Positions 9,686 through 20,950 of a stretch of 64,000 nucleotides of DNA are shown here, one piece after another. Origin of the DNA: Saccharum officinarum (lineage: Eukaryota > Streptophyta > Magnoliopsida > Poales > Poaceae); NCBI GenBank assembly GCA_020631735.1, contig CM036197.1:42827880-42891879 (forward strand). The letters are read 5' to 3'. Under the pieces are notes generated by a model that was given only the letters and a program-made list of their open reading frames with translations, ran no database searches and had not been told where the DNA came from. Within the stretch, counting starts at the first letter, position 1; each line of letters begins with the position of its first letter. The translations under genes and the position numbers were made by a program.

Positions 9686-12600
9686 ATGCAGATGTCGAAC
9701 ACTCGCCGTACCGTGTATGATGCCACTGAGGCAGGTGGTAGTGCTGCTAGAAATGAGAACCGTGATCCAACACCGCCTCCTCCTCCACCGTACACCACGG
9801 AACAGTTCTTCGCACAGTTCCTCGGAAGTCAACGCAACATGGAGAACATGCAGCAGAATATGGAAGCTGCATTGCGCAGTATTGCGGATAACACCCATCG
9901 TAGAGTAAACCCGGGTGGGCATGAAGTAAACCAGTATAGCAATTTCAAGGATTTTATGGACACCCGTCCACCAATTTTTAAGGAAGTCGCTGAACCCTTG
10001 GATGCAGAAGAGTGGATTAACACAATTGAAGACAAGTTTCATGTTTTGAGGATGACCGAAGTATTGAGGACCGAGTATGCAGCTCATCAGCTTCAAGGTT
10101 CGATAGGGATGTGGTGGAAGCACCATCGCACCACTTTTCCTCCCCATGCCCACATCACTTGGAGGGAGTTCACTGAAGCGTTTCGTGGAGTGTACATCCC
10201 ACCTGGTCTGACAGAAATGAAGCTCGGAGAATTCCTGGCACTGAATCAAGGCACGAAGATTGTGACCCAATATCTGCATGCATTTAACAATCTGAGCCGC
10301 TATGCTTCTGACATGATTAATACTGATGCCAAAAAGATCGCCAGCTTCAAGAGAGGTCTGAATCCCAAGATGATGAAACACGTGGGTACCAACATGAGAA
10401 CTGGTTTTAACAACTTTGTTAGTGACTGCTTGAAGCAAGAGAAGAACAACAATGTGTATGCTGCGTCCAAGACTCATAAGAGAGCTTTTGAGTCAGGTCC
10501 GTCCCTGCCTAGGACCCCGATTGCAAATCATCCCGCGTATCGTTCGCCTGCCCCTGGTGCAAGGTTTAGGCCACCCCAGCGGAACGGTTAGAATACCCAA
10601 CAACCTCAGAGGAACCAGAAACCGTTCAAGATTGCGTTGCCAAAAGCGAAGGCAGGACCAAGCAATTCATCTGGAGCTGTGACTCAAGTAAAGGGACCGT
10701 GTTTCAACTGCAACCGACCTGGGCACTTTGCGAAGTATTGCCCCTATCCCAAGAAGCAGCAGACACAGTATCAAGCTCATGTGCACCACACCACCGTTGA
10801 TGATATCTCAGAAGGAGAACTAGTGATAGGTGGTATGTTTTCTATCAACAGTCATCCTGCAATAGTCTTGTTTGATTCCGGATCATCTCATTCATTTGTA
10901 AGTCAAGCATTTGTTAAGAGGTATGAGCAAAAGATAGTTGAGTTGGAATATGCTTATCGGATCAGTTCAGCCGGGACTGATCTGTTGACAAATCAGATAA
11001 TCCAGGGAGTAACCCTGAACATAGCAAACAGACAATATCAGCTTAATTTGATAGTCATGCCAGGACTAGTTTTGGATGTGATTATAGGAATGAACTGGAT
11101 GAATAAGATAGGAGTAGTAATTGATGTTGGAGGAAGAAGTATTTCTCTCAAGGAACCTCTTGGAGAAGGCACTTTCCAGGTAATCCTATCTCAGAAAATA
11201 GATCTAGCCAGTACAACTTGTGCCGTCCAAACTACTCTGCTAGCCAAGATTCCAGTAGTATGTGAGTTTCCAGACGTGTTTCCAGATGAGTTACCTGGGC
11301 TTCCACTAGACCGAGATGTTGAGTTTGCCATTGAGTTAATTCCTGGAACAGCACCGATCTCAAGAAGGCCTTATCGGATGCCTCCCAATGAGTTAGCCGA
11401 GTTGAAGAAATAACTCCAAGATCTATTAAAGAAGGGTTTGATTCATCCCAGTTCGTCTGAATGAGGATGTCCCGCACTGTTTGTGAAGAAGAAAAAAGAT
11501 AACTCCTTACGTATGTGCGTGGACTATCAGCCACTGAATGCTGTGACAATTAAAAACAAGTATCCTCTCCCTCGAATTGATATCTTGTTCGACCAATTGT
11601 CTAAAGCCAAAGTGTTCTCTAAGATAGATTTGAGATCAGGGTATCATCAGATCAAGATTAGGCCACAAGATATACATAAGACAGTGTTTTCTACCAGATA
11701 TGGTTTGTACGAGTATCTTGTCATGTCCTTCGGATTGATAAATGCTCCTGCATACTTTATGTATCTGATGAATTCTATCTTTATGCCAGAGTTGGATAAG
11801 TTTGTGATTGCGTTCATTGATGACATATTAATATACTCAGAGAATAAAGGAGATCACGCAGAACATCTTAGGATTGTCTTAACTAGACTCACAGAGCATC
11901 AGCTGTATGCTAAGTTTAGTAAGTGTGAGTTCTGGCTTAAGATAATTCCTTTTCTTGGTCATGTGTTATCTGAAAGTGGAATTTCAGTATGCCCTAGTAA
12001 GGTACAAGAGGTCATAGACTGGAAGTCACCAACCACAGTTCATGAGGTTCGAAGTTTTTTTTAGTTTAGCCGGGTACTATCGCCGCTTCATACCAGATTT
12101 CTCGAAGATTGCTAAGCCAATGACAAGTCTGCTACAGAAGGATCATAAGTTTGCCTGGACAGAGGAGTGTGAGGCAGCTTTCTACACCTTGTGGAATTTG
12201 CTAACCACTGCTCCTGTTCTGGCACAACCAGATATAGAACAACCATTCGATGTGTTTTGTGATGCATCTAAAAATGGGTTAGGATGTGTGCTAATGTAAG
12301 ATGGAAGAGTCATTGCTTATGCCTCACGTCAATTGAGGAAGCATAAGGTTAACTATCCTACACATGACTTGGAGCTTGCAGCAGTTGTGCATGCTCTAAA
12401 GATTTGGAGACACTACTTGCTGGGGAATATGTGTAATATCTTTATGGATCATAAGAGTCTCAAGTACATTTTTACTCAGTCTGAGTTGAACATGTGACAG
12501 AGAAGACGGTTAGAGCTGATAAAGGATTATAATCTGAATGTGCACTATCATCTCGGGAAGGCTAATGTAGTAGCAGATGCCCTAAGTAGGAAATCACATT

Positions 12601-14146
12601 CTATTGCTGTGCAACCGTTGTTTGAAGAGGGTTCAATTTATTGCATCCTACTGTGTTGCATAATATTCAGATCAGTTGTACCTTGGAGAGTAAAATCATT
12701 GAAGGTCAGAAAATAGATAAGGGATTATTTCATATTAAGGAGAAAATGAAGAGGGAACCGATCAAACACTTTAAAGTGGATGACCAAGGGGTGTTATGGT
12801 TTAAAGATCGCCTAGTAGTACCCAAGGATCGAGATCTCAAGAACCAATTGATGGATGAAGCTCATCATTCTAAGCTGTCTATCCATCCTGGGAGTAGTAA
12901 AATGTATCAAGAGCTGAGACCTCGTTATTGGTGAACCAAGATGAAGAAGGAGATTGCAGCGTATGTTGCCCGTTGCGACATGTGTTGCAGAGTGAAAGCT
13001 CTTCATATGAGACCCGCAGGACTATTGCAACCCTTGCCTATACCAGATTGGAAATGGGATGATATAAGTATGGATTTTATCATTGGTCTTCTCACCACAC
13101 CAAAAGGACATGATTCGATTTGGGTAATTGTAGACTGCCTTACCAAATCAGCTCACTTTTTGCCAGTTAAGACAACTTTTCGACCACCTCAATATGCAGA
13201 GAAGTATATTGCTGAGATTGTCCGATTACATGGTATACCAAAGACTATCGTGTCTGACCGTGGTTCACAGTTTGCCTCTCATTTTTGGGAGCATCTTCAT
13301 AAAGGATTGGGTACTAGTTTGATTCGCAGTACAGCTTACCATCCGCAGACAGATGGGCAGACAGAGCGAGTTAATGCTGTTCTTGAAGATATGCTTAGAG
13401 CGTGTATGTTATCATCCAGAGGTTCATGGGAATCATGGTTACCTTTGGCAGAGTTCGCTTACAACAACAGTTATCAAGAGAGCATCAAGATGGCACCTTT
13501 TGAAGCCCTGTATGGCAGAAAATGTAGGACACTGTTAAATTGGGTTGAACCTGGAGAAAGAAGGTTTTACGGGATTGATTTTGTAGACGAGGCAGAGAAA
13601 AAGGTCCGTATGATCCAACAAAACATGCAAGCTGCACAGTCCCGTCAGAAGAGTTATGCAGATAACAGAAGAAGACCGCTAGAATTCCAAGTGGGTGACT
13701 ACGTCTATTTGAAGGTTACCCCAATGAAGAAGAAATGATTTGGAATCAAGAAGAAACTGACTGCTAGATTTGTAGGACCATACAGGATCTTAGAGAAAAA
13801 GGGTCCCGTGGCTTATAAGTTGCAGTTACCAGAAGCGATGAGTTCAATATTTCCCGTCTTCCATGTATCACAAATGAAGAAGTGTTTACGTTTTTCGGAA
13901 GAGAGAGTAGAACCTCAGGGTATTCGGATCAAGGCAGACTTGGAATATCATGAGCAACCGGTTCGAGTTTTGGATACTAAGGACCGAGTCACTCGGAATA
14001 AAGTAGTGACAACTTACAAGATTCAGTGGAGCCATCATGATGAGAGTGATGCGACGTGGAAAACAGGAGAATATCTATAAACCGCTTATAACGATTTTTA
14101 TAACAAGTGGTTCGTAACTCAAAATCTCGGAACGAGATTCTTATAA
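9686..14146 (+). pseudogene. Decayed gag-pol polyprotein with chromodomain
   Basis: Gag starts at 9686. Its capsid-type region has GMWWKHHRTTFP and WREFTEAFRGVYIP, then a CCHC knuckle [14 protein letters not shown] near 10700. Protease follows with [11 protein letters not shown] near 10870. Reverse transcriptase has [10 protein letters not shown] and FIDDILIYS near 11815. RNase H has DVFCDASKNGLG near 12250 and VVADALSRK near 12575. Integrase has the HHCC finger near 12865-12990 and the DDE set (MDFIIGL, VSDRGSQF, the E in the TERVNAVLEDML block). The chromodomain (VRVLDTKDRVTRNKV) ends the protein. Damage: stops at 10589, 11411, 11462, 12297, 12495, 12932, 13736 and 14078, a one-T insertion in the T-run at 12054-12062, and a second frameshift near 12630 that restores the frame. 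The ancestral stop is TAA at 14144. Confidence 0.95.
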
Positions 14147-14157
14147 GGGGGGAAGGA
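14145..14157 (+). other. Polypurine tract
   Basis: AAGGGGGGAAGGA sits directly before the first base of the 3' LTR at 14158. This is the normal place and composition for the plus-strand primer of an LTR retrotransposon. It overlaps the ancestral gag-pol stop codon. Confidence 0.85.
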
Positions 14158-17100
14158 TGTAACACCCCTGGATGTTAAGCTTGCATTAACATCCCAAAGC
14201 ATGAGCATTAGCATCACATACATGTTTATCATCACATGCAATATAAGTTCATTTGAATTGAAATGTGAAAAACAATTATTTGAACCATAATTGTTGCATT
14301 TGCTTGCTAGAGTTGTAGAACTTGTTTAGCTATAATTTTAGATAATCTAGAATAAATTAACATGATTTTTGGAGCAACTTTGGTATTTAAAATCTCCCCA
14401 AATTTTGCTTTTAAAAATATTCTAGAAAAGTGAGCTTTTAATTAAAAATTTTGGCTTTAAATTATTAATTCAAAATCTATTCAGAATTTTGAAAAGTGCC
14501 CTAAATGAAAGTTGTAGAGAATTAAATTTTGAACAACTTTTATTTTGGGGACAACCGGTGAAAATGTCATTCTCATCTTCAAAATTTGAATTTGAATTAA
14601 TTTAGAAAATCTGGAAATTTATTTATAAAAGAAAACGAATTTCTCAGCCTTAGCGGGCCGCCGCCTCCGCTTCGGCCCACTCGCGCAAGCCAACCCAGCC
14701 CGCAGCCTCCGTGCCGCACTGCGATCCCGCCCGCAGCCTCCGCGCCGCACCGCGATCCCGCCCGCGCCTCGCCTCGGCCCAGCCCACGCCCGCGCGCGCG
14801 GACGCGTCCGACCGCGTCAGGCGAGCCGCGCCGCGTGGCAAGCGCATGCCGGCGACGTCCAGCGCGTGGCCACTGTGGCCCCCGCTGCCCCGCGCCTACC
14901 CCCGCCCAGAGCCGCCTCCTCCCACTCCCTCGCCTCATTTCTCTTCGCTCAGCCACGCTCGCCTTGCCCTCGCTTGCAGAGCGGAGCTCGCACCACCGCA
15001 CGCCGTCGCTTTCCCCCGCCGGCATCAAGCTCCGTCCACGCACCGCCACCTCTCGATTGCGTCCGTCCGCAGCTCCGCCTCGGTCTTCGCCAACCCGTGC
15101 GCCTGCTTTGGACCACGTTCGTCCCTTGGTGAGGCCCGTGTGGCAGTTTCCCTCCGCGGCGGTGCTATGGCCGCCTGGCTCGGCTCACCGCGGCTGGCAC
15201 CTCCCCACCCTTCCTCTCTCCCCTCTGGGCTTGCTCTGGCCGGCCGTCGTGTGTCAGCGCCACCGTGCCGCCATGCACGCCGGCGACCACGCTCCCTTGC
15301 TCTAGCACCTCCTTTGTGTAGCTCATTGGGTGTGGGTTGTCGAGTGGAGTGTGGTGGTGGCCGTCGTTCCGCCAGAGACCTCACCGGCGACGAGTTTCGC
15401 CTCTGGTGGCCTCCCCGGTGGGTGTGTGTGTGTGACATGTGGGGGCCTCGGGTCCCACTATCAGTCGGAGTAGACGGACGTGGGTGCACTGCACCGGGTG
15501 CACTCAACAATTTCACTAGCGGATTTTTAAAGAGATTTGGAAAATAATTGTTTTTCAGAAATTATGTAATTGCTTTGGAAAATCATAACTTGCTCATTTT
15601 AGCTCCAAAAATTATGAAACAAATTTTGTAGTGTTTCTCATGAGTATATCTACAGTTTAAAAATGTTGCATGTTAGTTTTGTGATATTTTTCTGTGTAGA
15701 TTTATTTAATTATTATAATTGCTGATATCTTAGAAAATGTATAGTAAATAGAATATAGATCAGAAAAATATGGTTCCTGTTTAATTAGTCTTCTTTAGTG
15801 ATGTACTTTCTAAGAAAAATGTATTTGAGGCATGTTCTGTGAAAAATTATTGAAGTGTAGTTCAAATGCCTTTAATTGATGATTTTTGTTAATTTTGGTA
15901 GAGAGCAAAAACTGTATAACGCATGCACGTGATAATTTTTGTGATGTGCTTGTTTACTGTGGGTAACAAAGAAAAATTATGAAATCTATTGTTTGACACA
16001 TTTTCTAGTACAAAGTATTTTCATGCTCATTATTATGCTATAGCTTGTTTATTTTGTACACATAGTTTTACTTATTCAAATTTCATGAATTTTTTGTGGT
16101 ATACTATTTGGAGTAAGAATGTGCTACTGTAATTTTTGTAGATTTTTACCTACAACAGAAATAGGTGTTGATGTGTAACCCTAGTTTAAATAGAAAATAA
16201 AAGTTTATTCTTTATGAGTAGTTAAAAGTAATAAAAAGTGTTTGGTGTATCTTTGAAGCACCAAACTACCTTGTTGGTATTACTTGATAGGTTAAGGTAT
16301 TGGGGTTTGTCAAAGTGTAGCAACACTTGTGTGAGCATTATATGCTAACTAGTATAAGAGTAGATGGCATGTTTTGTGGTACATGTTTTTGGATGACGTG
16401 GACTACCTTGTAGAAGATTTTGGTTGTAATCCATACTATCAGTTCAATGTGCTCATCTGCATATCATGTCATCATAGCATTCCACCGCATCCGATGCACC
16501 GTCTGCATGTTTACTCATGCCATTGCATCATACAGGATCGCAGGAGGAGTCGCAGGTAGCAGTGCCGAAAGAGTAGACTTTGACCAATCAGCAAGAGCCC
16601 TAGGCCCAGGAGGTGCCCGAGGAAGAAGAACAAGGAGAGGAGTTGCCCGAGTGCGTAGATCACCAGCCTAGTTCGTTTGAAAGAGGCAAGCCTCAGAGCA
16701 TTCTAAGTCTCCTACTTTATAAAAGAAATTCTTTATATATGAGTTTTATATATTATTGCATTAAGTTATAGGAGTTGAGTGAAACCGTTGTTGTATTTAT
16801 TATTATCCTTGTCCACCTGGTTACCTTTTTACCCTGTTAGGTTAGGATCGAATAATTGCTTTGCCATGCTTAGACCGGTAGAAGTCAGGTGATTTCCTGT
16901 CACCTGCGAGTTATAGGTGGATACGTGGTTGTGGTTAGCTATAATTGTTATCATGGAAAGTAACCAAGTGTTGATGGATTAAGGGAGACCGGGCGGAGTC
17001 TTATAGGGTTTTGCACTATAATGATTCTGTCTGTGTCGATTAAGGACCGATCGTTGCTCGTCCCTCTTGTCATGTTGAACGCATGCCTCACATTTAGCTG

Positions 17101-18180
17101 GCCGAATAAAATATCTTTCGACCGTGAAGCTAGTGACACTATTTTGAGCCGGGATAAACTCGGATTGGCAGACTGGTGCTGAAGGGGGTATGACGGGGAC
17201 GCGAAGAGTGAGCCCAAGATGCGTCCTGGCAGTCGGACGGTCCCTGGGTAGTGCGGTCCATGACTGTTATCCCGCAGCTACTTGAAAAGTGTCATTGGTG
17301 ATCTAAGCGACCCTGACGGGGGAAGCGTGGTTTATGTGAGGAATAAATCACCAGCTAGTTAGGAATCGATTCGAATCGCCATCGCTCCTAGATAGTGAGC
17401 ACTTGACTCGAGCTACAGCATCGTAGTAACAATGATGGAACCCGGATGGTTATGTGAATAATATTGAAAATGCTAAACCTGATATGGTAACTTTTGATGT
17501 AAATAGTTAATTAAGTGATTGCTCTAGCATAGGTGCTTACTTAGATTAATCAGGTATAATTAAGTTGATGCTTATACTTTAAATGGTTCATAGATGATAA
17601 CTTATGCTTTTCTGCAAAACAAGTCAAGTCAGCCCACCTTATAAAAGCCTTGCATACTCCTTGATGTCATATTATTTCCTGGTTTATGACGGGTAAGTCT
17701 AGCTGAGTACCTTCTCGTACTCAGGGCGTTGTTCCTATTGTTGTTGCAGATGGTCAGATGTACTATGGTTATTGCGTCAACTGTCTGTATCCGGCGATGG
17801 GCGACAACTAGGACCAAGGGCAATGGTCACTCCGTTCGTCTTATCTCATGCTTTTGTGGGCTATGACTACCTGCTGGCACTGTATCTGAACTAAGTGTGT
17901 ATATGTGGTTTAAAATTACTTGCTTCCGCTATGTCAATTTGAACTCGTGTTGTAATAACTTTTTATCCTGAACTCCGATGTATTCAACTCTCGTTACGAA
18001 CTTTATGTAGCATGTGACTGTGGCTGCTAAATCAGTACGGTCTTGGTTGAATGTTGGTTGGTTTGAAATCCTTCGTGATTTCACGGAATCTCGGGTTATA
18101 CGGGCTTAAGTTTGGTAAATGATCTGCCTCAATGGAAGATTTTCTTACTTAATCTCGTATAATCATGTTGATCCGTTACA
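14158..18180 (+). repeat. 3' LTR of the chromovirus (4023 bp)
   Basis: Same ends and order as the 5' LTR. It keeps about 70 bp at 17575-17640 that the 5' LTR lacks, and in its GC-rich block (about 14650-15500) it has a repeated CAGCCTCCG(C/T)GCCGCAC unit and other short indels. Differences between the LTRs are mostly transitions where I checked. The end GTTACA at 18180 is followed by TGCAT, the second copy of the target site. Confidence 0.95.
17640..17647 (+). promoter_or_regulatory. Candidate LTR TATA box
   Basis: TATAAAAG precedes the conserved block CCTTGCATACTCC in the 3' LTR. The same conserved block, reversed, occurs in the solo LTR at about 53500-53530. In the 5' LTR the equivalent site reads CATAAAAG (6944-6951) next to a deletion. 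That this is the element's core promoter is inferred from sequence and conservation only. Confidence 0.4.
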
Positions 18181-18355
18181 TGCATGTACCCCTGGCCCAT
18201 ATCTCTGACACGCGAGAAACGGAGCAAGAAGCCAGGCTCGAGCGTCCATCCGAATGTCTGGACGTATCTCCGAATCCATTAAGGTGCCTTGTCAACACAT
18301 TGCAACGTTGCATAAATTTAAAGTGACAGGCAGGTTGTTCCTTCCAACCAAACGT

Positions 18356-19550
18356 CACTATTAACCGTTATCTACCGAGACGGTCAGAGTATCTGTCTCT
18401 GAAAATCAATCTGTCTCCGTTAGTGGTTCCCATAAAACACAAAAACCAAAAACTTATATCATTCATAGGACTCAAACATGCGGCCCCACAACCTCCGTTA
18501 TGGTTCTTATAAAACGCAAAAACCAAAAAATTATATCATTCCTATGACTCAAACATGCGGCCTACAACTCAAACACCTATGCCAATGATTGTGAATACAT
18601 ATAGGTTTATACAGTATCTTTTTATATAAATATTTTGTAATCTTATATTAAATATTTTAGCTACTAAATGAACCTAAATGAAAAAAGTTTTAACTATAAA
18701 GTTTCAAACCCTATCATGCTACGACTTTGGTGAAGGATGTGTCTCCATCGGAGATTGTTTGAAAAATTCTAAAATTTGAATCTCAAAATATATTAATTTA
18801 AAACAAATATTTGAGACCGTAAAGAACTTCAAATCAAAAACTTATCAATAGAAAACATGTAGATCAGCCCGATCACTGCAACTTTGGTATTAACCACGTG
18901 AACATTCAAGGTTGTTTAGAAATTCTGAATTTGGAATTTCAAAATTTTTAAATTTATGACACATATTTGGGACTCTAAACAAATTCAAATCAAAAAGTTC
19001 TCTACTATAAAGTTGCAGAATGTATCGATATCTACAATTTTGGTATAGATCATATCAACATCCGTGGTTGTATGAAAAAAAAAATCAAATTTTAAATTTC
19101 AAAATCTATAAACTTAGATCAATTTTTTAGGACTCTAAATAATTTTTAATCAAAAAACTTTTTAACTACAAGGTTGGAGGTTGTGCCAAGAGCTACAAAT
19201 TTATATAAAGTTTGTCTTCATCCGAGTTCATATGGAAAAGTTATGATTTTTTTTAACTATTTATAGAGAGACACGCTTAGAATGTCCACCTCTGTTAATA
19301 GCGATTTTCGGAGACGGACATATTAAGATATCCACCTCTATAAAGCTATTTTCAGAGATAGGTATTTTTTGATTGTATCCGTAAATAAAATGATCGTCTC
19401 CGTGGATCCATGTTGAGAGACAGACAACTTTTGAGTGTATCCGTAAATAAAACGACAGTAAATCGTCAAGTATTTTGGGAGCCATGTAAATTATGCCCAC
19501 TTCTGAAAATAAAAAAGAGATATATCTCCTAAAATCTTTTTGTGGTAGTA
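18356..19550. mobile_element. CACTA-like non-autonomous element
   Basis: The right end reads CTTTTTGTGGTAGTA. Its complement TACTACCACAAAAAG is one base from a CACTA terminus. Both end regions carry GAGACGG / CTGTCTCTGAAAA type subterminal words (18376-18420 and 19300-19440). The interior has about four AT-rich units of roughly 150 bp (18670-19255), like the 1-770 array but reversed, and two 75-bp copies of a CGCAAAAACCAAAAA block (18424-18566). The left boundary (CACTA at 18356) is uncertain and no target duplication was seen. Confidence 0.5.
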
Positions 19551-20950
19551 CAGGCACCTTTAACGGTTAAACGGGCCATCATGCTTGTGTGGTGAAGGAT
19601 GGCAGGTTTACAAGTAAATCAACAAAGTATATGTATCACGCTTCCATGAGGATGAATGACTAATTTCAAAAGAAAGCTATCCAAGCTCTCTTTCGAGGTT
19701 GCCTTAAGTCGCTTGGCAAGCCTAAGGCGCAACCCAGGGGTGGGCATTCGAGTAACCCGAAATAATTCGGGTCAGGCAGTTCAGGTATTACAATTGATAT
19801 TCGATTTTCACTCGAGAATATACTACCCGATGAGATTTGGGCACCTAATAATTCAGGTTTGGATTCGGGTATACCAGATGTACTCGAATTTGACAAAATA
19901 GACAAAATTTCACTAGCGTTTTAAACAGGCCCTTACCTAGGATTTTGTGGCCCTGGAACGAAACGCAAAATGAGGCCCCCCCCTATATCTAGACAAATAA
20001 AATAACTAAATTAGGTTCCATTATATGATAGGTTACAATTTTCAGTAATAAAAACTATAATAGGTATTTAATAACCTTCTCATATATTCAATTAAACCAC
20101 TAGGCAAGAGCACACACTATTATTAATTGAGAAGTTACATGAGAATAAGAATTGAAAAGGCATGTCGCTCAAGAAGAAAAGTAAAATCAACAAGCAGCAG
20201 GAAGGAATTAATGGCCGACATCCACTTAGATACAAAACGACCTTGATTAAGGAAAACTATAGTTGCTCTAGTAGCGATATGATATATATCAAGGAAAACA
20301 AAGATGACACAAAATGACCTCTAAAAGTCTAGCAAAAACCAATTCGGACGTCTTCTTCCTTCGATCGTCCACTTTGTGTTGGAGCTCGAGAATCACAATA
20401 AAAAGACAGCAAAAGAAACACATGCAAACACCCTTGCCAAATAAGTTTTGAAGACCGCCAAAGTCACTCACTAATAATATCGGCTAGAGAAACTCTTCAA
20501 AAAGCACAGGTTTACAATCATTCACCATTACCATTAGAAAGAGTGTTGGAGATGCCAAAACTTGGTGTACAACAGAAAAAAAAAAAGAGGTCAACCAGTC
20601 TATTGTACAAGAAACTGGTAATTAGAGATTCGCACTGGATGAATATGTAACACGGGCTCATTCTGGTATTGCCTTTGTACTCTGATGTACCCGCTTGAAC
20701 TACATCAGTCCATGGCCCATAAGGCCCAATAATTAGCCCCTAACATCAAGCTACTCTGCCATCCAAGCCTTACCCAACGAGTCTCCAGTGAAGTACAATA
20801 GTTGCAACCAAAGCTAACTTCAAATCATACTAATTTTTTAATTTGCACTGTTGCATCTTTCATGTAATATCACTATATAACTTCTCTAAAACAAATAAGC
20901 TACTAATGCACTATTGCACATATCTGTTGCAGAAACGGACATACAAACAA
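19551..20950. other. Intergenic, 3' flank of the first receptor kinase
   Basis: No gene is recognised. At 19735-19900 CAGGGGTGGGCATTCG and following CGGGT/CTCGA words look like one end of a hAT-type element, but I found no matching second end. At 19930-19980 there is a fragment of a common GGCCC-rich repeat. The stretch 20281-20480 is anonymous; 20640-20800 looks like old retroelement sequence. Confidence 0.4.

Larger units (their letters stand above)
3513..18180 (+). mobile_element. Full-length Ty3/gypsy chromovirus, Tekay/Del-like
   Basis: This is a 14.7-kb LTR retrotransposon. Both LTRs start TGTAAC and end GTTACA (3513-7484 and 14158-18180). The flanking 5-mers are TGCAG (3508-3512) and TGCAT (18181-18185), a target duplication with one change. 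Order: 5' LTR, PBS, an extra ORF, gag, protease, reverse transcriptase, RNase H, integrase, chromodomain, PPT, 3' LTR. Integrase after RT marks Ty3/gypsy; the C-terminal chromodomain and 4-kb LTRs point to the Tekay/Del clade. The LTRs differ by a few percent by eye plus several indels, and the coding region has many stops, so this copy is dead but not ancient. Confidence 0.95.
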
